Shown: positions 57,176 to 64,000 of the stretch, one piece after another | How positions within the stretch are numbered: the stretch's first letter is position 1 | Layout of the letters: each line of letters opens with the position of its first letter | Assembly (NCBI GenBank): GCA_046318115.1 | Contig: JBKCVA010000059.1 | Coordinates: 1 to 64,000, forward strand | DNA length: 64,000 nt | Direction of reading: 5' to 3' | Source of the DNA: Aquimonas sp046318115 | Lineage (GTDB): Bacteria; Pseudomonadota; Gammaproteobacteria; Xanthomonadales; Xanthomonadaceae | Notes under the pieces: generated by a model | The model's database searches: none | Told to the model about the DNA's origin: nothing | The model's input: only the letters and a program-made list of their open reading frames with translations | Translations under genes and position numbers: made by a program

Positions 57176-60100
57176 TCAGAAGCGGTAGCGCAGGGTGATC
57201 TGCGCGGCCCACTGCGACTCGCCGCGGTTCTGGCGGGTCACGAAGTCCTCGGTCTCCAGCATGCTGTAGATGTAACGCCCCTGCGCGTCCACGCCATTGT
57301 AGGCGACGAAGCTGCGCGCCTGCGCACCACCGCCCTGGAAGGCGATCTCGTCGATGCGGCCCCAATCCTTGTTGATCAGGTTGCCGACGTTGAGGATGTC
57401 GAGGACGATCTCGGTCTTGTGGCCATCCATGAAGCCCGGCAGCTGCTGGCTGACGCGGATGTCGAAGCTGTTGGTCCACGGCGAGAAGTCGTCATTGCGG
57501 CCGACGACCTGACCCGCGAAGCGGTCGAGCCCGTTGTCACGCACCACCTGCCAGAAGCGGGCTTCCTCGGCGGCACCGCCACGGAAGACCACCTCGCCGC
57601 TGCCCTGACCGCTGGGGATGTACATCAGATCGTTACCCGTCACGCCATCGCCGTTGGCGTCGTTCTGGAACGTCCAGCTGTACGGCTTGCCCTTGCGGCC
57701 TTCGTAAAGCAGACCAAAGTCGGTGGCGTTGTCGCTGAACAGGAACGCGCGGTAGCCCAGAGTGGCGACGAAGCGGTCACGCACCACGTAGGGCGAACGG
57801 GCCGACACTTCCTCGTTCGGGTTGAACACCGAACGGCCGTTGAAGTTGGAGTTGGCCACCGACGAGGTCAGCGGGCTCACTTCCTTCGCGTCCGAGTAGT
57901 TGTACGCGACCGACCACGACCACGGATCGTCCTGGCGAGCGCGGTTCAGGGCGAGCGTCAGGCTCTGGCCGTGGCCCTTGTTGGTGCGCTCGGCCACCAG
58001 CACGTTGTTGAAGGACGCATTGTTCTGGAAGCGCGAGCGCGGGGTGTTGGCGCCAGCGCAGGCACCCGTGGTGATCGCGGTGCCGTTGGCGTTCCAGCAG
58101 TTGACGTTGTAGCCGGCAGCGTTCCAGAACAGGGCGCGACCGTCCGGACCGAGGCGGGTCGCTTCGCCCAGATTGAGGTGACGGTAGTAGATGCCGTCCT
58201 CGGTCTGGGTCAGCAGCAGTTCGGCGTTGAACACGGCGCCCCAGAACGGCGTCTCGTGGTCAAACGCCAGGTTGGCCTTCCAGACCGACGGCAGCGTGAG
58301 ATCCGAGCCTAGGAAGTCCACGTTGGCGACCGGGGTGGAGCCGGGGAAGCTCGTGTTCTGGTTGTTCGGATTCGGATTGAACAGGCCATCCGACGAGCAC
58401 GCCGCGAGCGAGCCGCCGCAGCCGATGATCTGGGTCGCCAGGCCGGTGTTCGAGTACGGGTTGGACAGCCACACGTTGGCCGCCGAGCCCTGGAACAGGC
58501 CGATGCCCGCACGCAGCTGGGTCGCGCGTTCCGTATCGAAGGTGTAGTTCATGCCGACGCGCGGCTGGAACAGACCCTGACCGTCGAGAGTGCGGCTGTT
58601 GTCGAGGCCGAAACCGCCCGTGGCGCGGCCGTTGACGAGTGGGCCCGGGGCCGCCGCAGCAGCGGCGTTGAACAGCGGGCTGTCGGGCATGACCGTGCGG
58701 TCATAGCGCACGCCGAACTGCAGGCTCAGGTTGTAGTTGACGGCCCAGGTGTCCTGCAGGAAGACACCCCAGTTGCCCAACTCCCACTGGGCGACGCCGT
58801 CGTCCAGCGTCAGGCCGGGGCGCGCCACCTGCACCTGGTAGCTGGTCGGACGGCCGGATTCGAGGCTGTTGCCGCACTCGGAGGCGCGCAGGCACTGGAA
58901 CACGTAGTTGCCGCGGGTGTCCTGCAGGAAGGCGTTGTAGACATCGATGCTCGACCAGTCGAAGCCGGCCTTGATCTGATGGTCGCCCACGAACCAGTTA
59001 CCGGCGAAGAAGATCTCGTCGGAGGTCGTGCCAAGGACGTTGAAGTGGCGCGAACGCTCGGTGCCGAAGGTCAGTTCGCGGGTGCCGCCCAGCACGCCGG
59101 CCGGCGGGGTACCGCCGGTGAAGCGCACGGTGACCTGCGGCAGGAAGCTGTTGTTGTTCGGCACGCTGTCGTATTCGGAGCGACTGACGCGCAGCTCGGT
59201 CGAGAAGCTGTCGGTCCAGTCGGCGTACCACTGGCCCACCAGAGCCTCGACCGTCTTCTCCTGCTGGTACCAGTGCGAGCTGAACGTCAGAGCGCGGGTG
59301 CCGGCGCCCGGGAAGATCGGATTGGACTCTTCGGTCTTCGTGTAGCGCAGGTTGGCGCGCTGGAAATCGTTGATGTTCCAGTCGAACTTCAGCAGCACGT
59401 CTTCGACGGACAGCTCGGACTGGCTGGGCGCATCCACGGTGCCGATATCGATGCCGTAGCGGCTCTGCGCCAAGGCGCGGGTCGCATCGATCTGCTCCTG
59501 CGTGATGAAGACCTGGTTGCCGTCACGACCCAGCGGCACGAAGGTGTTGCCAACACGGGTCGACTTGTAGTCCTCGTACGACAGGAAGAAGAACAGACGA
59601 TCCTTGAGGATCGGGCCACCGAAGGTCACGCCGACGGTTTCGTCTTCCGAGGCCGGCGGGGCGAAGAAGCTGTCGTCCGCGCGGTTGTAGCGGTCGCCGG
59701 CGAGCTGGTCGTCGCGCCACACGTAGTACACGCTGCCGCGGAACTCGTTGGTGCCCGACTTGGTGACGGCGTTGATGTTGGCGCCGGTGTAGCCCTTCTG
59801 GGCGACGTCGACGTTCGAGATGTTGACCTGCACCGCGTCGATCGCGTCGATCGAGATGGGCTGCTTCAGGGTCGGCAGGTTGTTGCTTTCCAGGCCGAAG
59901 GTATCGGAGATGCTGACACCGTCAACGGTGATGCGGTTGAAGCGGCTGTTCTGGCCGGCGACGGAGATCTCGCCACGGTCCTTGTCGGTCTGTGCGAGGC
60001 GCGGGTCGAGGCGGGCGTAGTCCTGCAGGTTGCGCTGGATCGAGGCGAAGCTGTCGAGCTGTTCGCGGCTGATCTGGGTGCTGGTGCCCATGCGATCGGG

Positions 60101-60502
60101 CGAGAAAACGGAGCCAGCCGAGCCGACCACGGTGACAGCCTCGAGCTCGGTGACCTCGGCGGCCAGGTCGACGTTGACCGCGGTCACTTCGTTCAGCTGC
60201 AGGAACACGTTCTCGGTGGTCTCGGGCTCGAAGCCCGGACGCAGCACGGTGACGGTGTAGGGGCCGCCGACGCGCAGACCGCGGGCGGTGTAGCGGCCCT
60301 CGGCGTCGGTGGTGGAGCGCACGGTGGTGCCGGACGGGGTGTGGACGATCACGACCTCGGCGCCAGCGAGGGCTTCGCCCTGCTCGGAGGTCACGCGACC
60401 GGCCATCTGGGCCGAGGTGGTCTGCGCGAACACCGGGGTGGAAGTCGCAAGCACCAGCGCCAGGGCGCCGGCAAGTCGGGTGACCCGCAACTGCTTGTTC
60501 AT
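57176..60502 (-). CDS. Oar-like TonB-dependent receptor with carboxypeptidase-regulatory-like domain
   Basis: The protein has 1108 residues with a signal peptide (MNKQLRVTRLAGALALVLA; cleavage after PVFAQ). Residues ~30-115 are a carboxypeptidase regulatory-like beta sandwich (GAEVVIVHTPSGTTV, TDAEGRYTARGL). The plug domain (about 120-270) includes VTVVGS and NRITVDGVSISD. The 22-stranded barrel runs to a terminal ITLRYRF. The Oar-type receptor family is abundant in Lysobacterales and serves import of large or unknown ligands. The start at 60502 is set by the signal peptide, with GGAA upstream. A strong intrinsic terminator follows, so it is a one-gene unit. The substrate is not identifiable. 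Confidence 0.93.
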   Translation of the reverse strand: MNKQLRVTRLAGALALVLATSTPVFAQTTSAQMAGRVTSEQGEALAGAEVVIVHTPSGTTVRSTTDAEGRYTARGLRVGGPYTVTVLRPGFEPETTENVFLQLNEVTAVNVDLAAEVTELEAVTVVGSAGSVFSPDRMGTSTQISREQLDSFASIQRNLQDYARLDPRLAQTDKDRGEISVAGQNSRFNRITVDGVSISDTFGLESNNLPTLKQPISIDAIDAVQVNISNVDVAQKGYTGANINAVTKSGTNEFRGSVYYVWRDDQLAGDRYNRADDSFFAPPASEDETVGVTFGGPILKDRLFFFLSYEDYKSTRVGNTFVPLGRDGNQVFITQEQIDATRALAQSRYGIDIGTVDAPSQSELSVEDVLLKFDWNINDFQRANLRYTKTEESNPIFPGAGTRALTFSSHWYQQEKTVEALVGQWYADWTDSFSTELRVSRSEYDSVPNNNSFLPQVTVRFTGGTPPAGVLGGTRELTFGTERSRHFNVLGTTSDEIFFAGNWFVGDHQIKAGFDWSSIDVYNAFLQDTRGNYVFQCLRASECGNSLESGRPTSYQVQVARPGLTLDDGVAQWELGNWGVFLQDTWAVNYNLSLQFGVRYDRTVMPDSPLFNAAAAAAPGPLVNGRATGGFGLDNSRTLDGQGLFQPRVGMNYTFDTERATQLRAGIGLFQGSAANVWLSNPYSNTGLATQIIGCGGSLAACSSDGLFNPNPNNQNTSFPGSTPVANVDFLGSDLTLPSVWKANLAFDHETPFWGAVFNAELLLTQTEDGIYYRHLNLGEATRLGPDGRALFWNAAGYNVNCWNANGTAITTGACAGANTPRSRFQNNASFNNVLVAERTNKGHGQSLTLALNRARQDDPWSWSVAYNYSDAKEVSPLTSSVANSNFNGRSVFNPNEEVSARSPYVVRDRFVATLGYRAFLFSDNATDFGLLYEGRKGKPYSWTFQNDANGDGVTGNDLMYIPSGQGSGEVVFRGGAAEEARFWQVVRDNGLDRFAGQVVGRNDDFSPWTNSFDIRVSQQLPGFMDGHKTEIVLDILNVGNLINKDWGRIDEIAFQGGGAQARSFVAYNGVDAQGRYIYSMLETEDFVTRQNRGESQWAAQITLRYRF

Positions 60503-60802
60503 CGTGCTGAGTTCCTGCGTTTGGAGGAGGGAGCTTGCTGTGCCGTGTGCAAGGCCCGCGTGGGCTTCGCGTTCCGGCAGTGTGCCGCCGCGCTGACGGC
60601 GACAGGCCGCCCGAGGGCAGCCCGTAGAACCACATGAGGTCGTCCGCTCACCTACCGCTCCTGCGTCCATACGCAGGCGTCGCGGCGGGCGGGCATTAAC
60701 TCCAGTTTAACCGGACTCTATGACAGTTTTGTAGCTTGGACGCCAGACGGTCATGCCGCCCGGGCCGCCGACTTAGCTTCCGCGGCGCCATGCAGGAAGC
60801 GT
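60503..60802. other. 300-bp upstream region of the Oar-like receptor
   Basis: No gene. An AT-richer patch at about 60695-60740 (TTAACTCCAGTTTAACC on the plus strand) is the likely promoter region for the receptor, but no well-spaced -35/-10 pair stands out. Confidence 0.5.
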
Positions 60803-62524
60803 TCATTCAGACTGCGCCCCCAGATAGCGGGCCCGTTTGGCGGGCTTGAGGCAGCCCAGGTCGACCCGGATCAGGCCGTCCACACAGTGGCCGAAGTCAG
60901 GGTCCAGGCCGAAATCCAGAAAGCGCACGCCCTCCGGCTCGCACAGCTCGACGTACTGCCGGTAGAGCACCGGCAGGCTGCAGCCCAGGGTCTCCAGTTC
61001 GTGCCGAAGTCGGGCCAGTCCCTGCTTGATGTCCAGCCCGTCCAGGGCCGATGCGATCCGAGCCGCCTCGGTCGGCTGGGCCCGGTAGGGATTGCGGGCT
61101 CGGGCCGACGCCTCGCGATCACCGAGAAAATGCCGGTGGGTCTCCACGATCCAGTCGCGCGCGGGCTCGGGCAGTCGTGCCGACAGGCTGACCGGGCCGA
61201 TCAGGTAGCGCAGTTGGGGGCGTCGACGCAGATAGGCGCCGATGCCCTGCCACAGGTAGTCCAGCGATCGGCTGCCCCAGTAGCGCGGCTGGACGAAACT
61301 GCGCCCCAGTTCGACCGCGTCGCGCAGGTAAGGCTCGGCCTGACGGCCGTAATCGAACAGGCTGGCCGAGTACAGGCGCTCGCGCAGGTTGCCGCCCAGC
61401 ATTCGGCCCACTTCGGCCAAACGGTACGCGCCGACGATTTCGAGCTGCTCTTCGTCCCAAAGAACGATGTGCCGGTAATGCGGATCGAAGCGGTCGAGAT
61501 CGCGGCGCAGGCCCGTGCCTTCGCCGACCTTGCGAAAGGCCAACTCGCGCAGTCGGCCGATTTCCTTGAGCGCTGGACTGTCAGCTTCGGCATCGAGCAG
61601 CAGGATGCGGCGACCGTCGGTGGTGGCCCCCAGCGCTTCGGCGCCGCGCAGGGCCGCGCGCACCTCGCGCGCCGGCTGGGGATGTGCGATGGCGCTGGAG
61701 GTGGCGAACACCGGCGGCTTGCGGCGCCCCACCCGATACACGTGCATGCGCATGCGCTGCGCGATCTGACGTTCGCTGAGTCCGTCCGCGGTGAGGGCTT
61801 CGCTGGGCACCGGCGCACCGATCGTCAGGGTGATGCGCTGGCTTCGCGCCAGAAAGATCTCGCGCGGCAGCAGCAGGGTGGCAAGCGGCTTCGACAGCAT
61901 CGACAGCCCGTAGAAGGCGGGCGAATTGTGAGCTTCGATGTGCACCGGCACCACCGCAGCACCGGCCCGGCGGGCGAAGCGCAGGAAGCCTTCCGACCAG
62001 CGTCCATCGCGCACGCCCTGCGGACGGATGCGGCTGACCTCTCCGGCCGGGAAGACGATCAGCACCTGCTCGGCGTCCAGCACCCGATAGGCCTCACGCA
62101 GCCCAGCCCGCCCCTGGCCGCCAAACACATCGAGCGGCAGCAGCAACTCACGCAGCGGCTCCAGCTGGATCAGGACCTCGTTGGCAAGTATCCGCACGTC
62201 GCGCCTGACGCGACCCACAAGATGCAGCAGGCTCAGGGCATCGAGCGCGCCGAGGGGGTGGTTGGCAACGATGACCACCGGACCTTCGCTGGGCAGGTTT
62301 TCGATGTCGCCTGGCGCCACGCGGTAGCTGAACTGCAGGTGCTCAAGCGCCCGCTCAACGAAGCCAAGCCCTCGCAGTGCACCCAGCGCGCGGAGGGTGT
62401 CGTTGACCTCGGCTTCGCAGGTGACCCGACGCAGCAATTCGACCACAGGGCGACTGAGACTGCGGCCCGCGCCCTGCGCGAGGGCGGGAAAGACGCGATA
62501 GAAACTCTGCTCGACGCTGATCAT
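60803..62524 (-). CDS. Two-domain acyltransferase: PlsC-type plus GNAT/OlsB-like
   Basis: The protein has 573 residues. The N-terminal half (about 60-260) is a lysophospholipid acyltransferase with the HX4D motif NHPLGALD, then FPAGEVSR and VPVHIEAHN. The C-terminal half (about 300-560) is like the haemolysin/OlsB-type GNAT family (LRELAFRKVGEGTG, DRFDPHYRHIVLWDEE, EIVGAYRLAEVGRM, SLFDYGRQAEPYLRDAVELGRSFV, seen as ELGRSFVQPRYWG). This order resembles the bifunctional OlsF ornithine-lipid synthase, which performs both N- and O-acylation. That identification is an inference. The gene stands alone on the strand behind the HPt/degenerate HD-GYP gene, 68 nt apart. Confidence 0.8.
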   Translation of the reverse strand: MISVEQSFYRVFPALAQGAGRSLSRPVVELLRRVTCEAEVNDTLRALGALRGLGFVERALEHLQFSYRVAPGDIENLPSEGPVVIVANHPLGALDALSLLHLVGRVRRDVRILANEVLIQLEPLRELLLPLDVFGGQGRAGLREAYRVLDAEQVLIVFPAGEVSRIRPQGVRDGRWSEGFLRFARRAGAAVVPVHIEAHNSPAFYGLSMLSKPLATLLLPREIFLARSQRITLTIGAPVPSEALTADGLSERQIAQRMRMHVYRVGRRKPPVFATSSAIAHPQPAREVRAALRGAEALGATTDGRRILLLDAEADSPALKEIGRLRELAFRKVGEGTGLRRDLDRFDPHYRHIVLWDEEQLEIVGAYRLAEVGRMLGGNLRERLYSASLFDYGRQAEPYLRDAVELGRSFVQPRYWGSRSLDYLWQGIGAYLRRRPQLRYLIGPVSLSARLPEPARDWIVETHRHFLGDREASARARNPYRAQPTEAARIASALDGLDIKQGLARLRHELETLGCSLPVLYRQYVELCEPEGVRFLDFGLDPDFGHCVDGLIRVDLGCLKPAKRARYLGAQSE

Positions 62525-62592
62525 GCGGGGCCGCCGACAAGGGGGACCCGTGCATCCTCACCGCCGCGGTTTGCGCGCCGATGACAGGCGCG

Positions 62593-63627
62593 TCAGCGTG
62601 CCTCCTCTTCCAGAAGGGCCAGCAGGGTCTCCAGCCAACCCGTCTCCGTGCCGAGCCGTGCCCGGGCGCCGCGCTCGGCTGTCTCGGACACGGTTTGCCG
62701 GCCACCCGCGGCCACCCAGGCCGCCACAGCCTTGAGCAGGTCCACGCACTCACTGAGCGGCTCCGAGGGACCCGCAGGACGCGAGTCCCGCTGCCCGCCC
62801 AGCAGCCTGGCGCAGTCACGCCACTGCGGTCGTGCGTCGAGAAACGCAGCGGCCACTTCCGGGTGCGCGCGCCAAACGGCAGCGCGCGGCGCATCCGCAG
62901 GGGGCCGCTCCAGAAGCCGGAGATCGGCGGGCAATTGGGCGCGGCCAACGTTCCAAAGCAGTGCCGCCGCCTGCACCTGGAGAAGCGGCAGTGGATTGCC
63001 ACTCGCAGCCTGCAGGCGCTTGGCGATCTGCTCCCGCCACAGTGCGGCTTCGGCTTCGCGCTGCAGGCGCGTTTCGGCGGCGCCGCCGATGCGGCGGAAC
63101 ATGTCGAGGTCGGCTTGCAGGGAGGTCTCATCGCCCTGCCCCACCGCGGCATGCCAGGGATCCAGAAGCACTTGCAGAACGGCCAGCTGGCCTTCGCGCT
63201 CGCATCCTGCCGGCGCCAGGCGCTGCAAGCTGCGCGTCACGGGATGGAGATCAAGGGCGTATGCGTGCGCTTGCAGGCCATGCAGGTGCAGGCTCTGCTC
63301 CAGCAGGCGGCCACTGCGCTTGAGCAGCAGCCGCAGGGATTCGTCCAGCGGCAACTGGCCGTCACGCACCGGCTGCAAGGCGTCCTCAAGAGCGTGCACG
63401 AGGTCGGCAGCCGCATCGAGGCGCAGCATGCGCAGCCCGCTCTTCTGCGAATGCAAGGCGCGGAAAAGCGCGTTGAGCGCACTGCGAGAGCCCGGATCAC
63501 GCTCGGACTCGGCCAGCACACGCAGCAGGTCACCGCGGGCCTGCGCCCATTCGATCAGGAATTCGGCGAACAGCCGCTCCTCCGCCGTGGCGGTATCGAT
63601 GCGAGCGCGCAAGGGGTCGATCCACAT
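62593..63627 (-). CDS. HPt-like domain fused to a degenerate HD-GYP-like domain
   Basis: The protein has 344 residues from ATG 63627 (a GTG at 63669 is also possible; neither has a strong SD). The N-terminal part is a helical histidine-phosphotransfer-like domain: ALHSQKSGLRMLRLD carries the His-X2-Lys-Ser-Gly pattern of HPt phosphorylation sites. The second half has the helical layout of HD-GYP proteins (AALLWNVGRAQLPADL, then WRAHPEVAAAFLDA). The HD pair itself is replaced by WN, and no GYP motif is present. It is therefore probably not a phosphodiesterase but a phosphorelay or c-di-GMP-related binding protein. The family assignment is tentative. Confidence 0.55.
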   Translation of the reverse strand: MWIDPLRARIDTATAEERLFAEFLIEWAQARGDLLRVLAESERDPGSRSALNALFRALHSQKSGLRMLRLDAAADLVHALEDALQPVRDGQLPLDESLRLLLKRSGRLLEQSLHLHGLQAHAYALDLHPVTRSLQRLAPAGCEREGQLAVLQVLLDPWHAAVGQGDETSLQADLDMFRRIGGAAETRLQREAEAALWREQIAKRLQAASGNPLPLLQVQAAALLWNVGRAQLPADLRLLERPPADAPRAAVWRAHPEVAAAFLDARPQWRDCARLLGGQRDSRPAGPSEPLSECVDLLKAVAAWVAAGGRQTVSETAERGARARLGTETGWLETLLALLEEEAR

Positions 63628-63764
63628 CGAGACGGCCTGCGGGTCAGCAGTGGGGAGGGGAACCTGCACCGCAACAACGGCCGCGGGCGGCGACGCCGCG
63701 GATCATCGCAAGACTCGGCCGGTGCGGTCCATGCCAGCCCGGACCGGACCGGGCCCATTCCGGG

Positions 63765-64000
63765 CTATTCGCGCCCGGTGACGATGCGCAGTATCGCCGG
63801 CACGTCGCTGTCCAGCACGCCGCGACGAGCGCGGGCGAGATGGAGCTGGTCGGCGAACGCCTGCGCGTCGATCGGCAGGTCGCCGACCAGGAGACTGTCG
63901 TCGCCGCGCAGCACGGCGCCGTCGCCCGCCGCACTGTAGAGATCGATGCGGCTGCGCTGGTCGCCGCGCACGTGCACCACGATGGCGGGTGGCCGCGGAT
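63765..64000 (-). CDS. C-terminal end of an unrecognised protein (partial)
   Basis: The frame is open from the right window edge to a stop at 63765, giving about 78 residues. The fragment reads IVVHVRGDQRSRIDLYS ... LPIDAQAFADQLHLARA ... SDVPAILRIVTGRE. The alternation of a beta strand, a helix starting DAQAFADQL and a final strand is like the periplasmic domain of ExbD/TolR, but conserved ExbD residues are not clear. I do not assign a function. The fragment lies 95-137 nt upstream of the HPt-like gene (depending on that gene's start) on the same strand. Confidence 0.5.
   Translation of the reverse strand, partial: PRPPAIVVHVRGDQRSRIDLYSAAGDGAVLRGDDSLLVGDLPIDAQAFADQLHLARARRGVLDSDVPAILRIVTGRE

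Noticed and set aside
1..64000. Prophage, insertion sequence or integrated island
   Set aside because: No transposase, integrase, phage structural gene, tRNA attachment site or target duplication was seen. The HNH gene alone is not enough.
63765..64000. ExbD/TolR for the truncated gene at the right edge
   Set aside because: Secondary-structure order is compatible, but conserved ExbD residues are not evident in the 78 visible residues.

Overview
The window is a very GC-rich piece of a gammaproteobacterial chromosome. It looks most like the Lysobacterales (Xanthomonadales). The grounds are an Oar-type TonB-dependent receptor, an S46 dipeptidyl-peptidase, a pteridine-reductase SDR, TamAB, a KAAAPAKK histone H1-like protein, a choice-of-anchor/parallel-beta-helix protein ending in IFRNGFE, and GGGGATT heptad repeats of the kind known from Xanthomonas genomes. 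There is no rRNA, tRNA, CRISPR array, transposase or phage gene. Most genes are ordinary housekeeping and envelope genes.

Layout. 1-4.15 kb: a large lectin/Ig-like surface protein on the minus strand, cut by the window edge and apparently frameshifted. 4.4-5.6 kb: a TyrB-type aminotransferase. 5.9-22.3 kb: the most distinctive region, a tightly packed minus-strand run of seven genes (22339 down to 7026) plus a trailing double-FHA gene. In order of transcription it encodes: a flavoprotein fused to two cyclic-nucleotide-binding domains and four [4Fe-4S] ferredoxin motifs; a five-helix membrane protein with paired histidines; an FHA-TM-decaheme cytochrome; a tandem GlcG/HbpS-like exported protein; an outer-membrane beta-barrel; a decaheme cytochrome fused to an LVIVD propeller; and a pentaheme cytochrome. 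I read this as a trans-envelope electron-transfer system with built-in signalling domains. It is analogous to porin-cytochrome conduits but not recognisably MtrCAB.

Two genes of this operon carry copies of a palindromic repeat (core GGTGGGTC-NN-GACCCACC) inside their reading frames, between an SD-supported start codon and the hydrophobic signal-peptide core. In one of them the repeat forms four tandem 144-bp units, exactly 48 codons each, with no stop codon.

22.5-36.4 kb: cca, an HD-GYP phosphodiesterase, a VanZ-like protein, a MidA-type methyltransferase, a pteridine reductase, an S46 peptidase, an Npt1/AAA-like carrier, a GMC oxidoreductase, an M48 protease and LemA. 36.5-46.2 kb: a serine hydrolase, the histone-like protein, gcvH and gcvT, an ECF sigma/anti-sigma/DUF4097 operon, a small membrane protein, a patatin and a WYL regulator. 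46.3-64 kb: a beta-helix surface protein, a TonB-like-topology protein, TamB and TamA, Kbl, an HNH nuclease, a Rieske ferredoxin, an Oar-like receptor, a PlsC-GNAT acyltransferase, an HPt/degenerate HD-GYP protein and the end of an unrecognised gene.

Dispersed repeats (the palindromic family, GGGGATT heptads, GAAGTGA heptads and a ~155-bp element) sit in the intergenic gaps. All seven convergent gene junctions in the window carry at least one of them.
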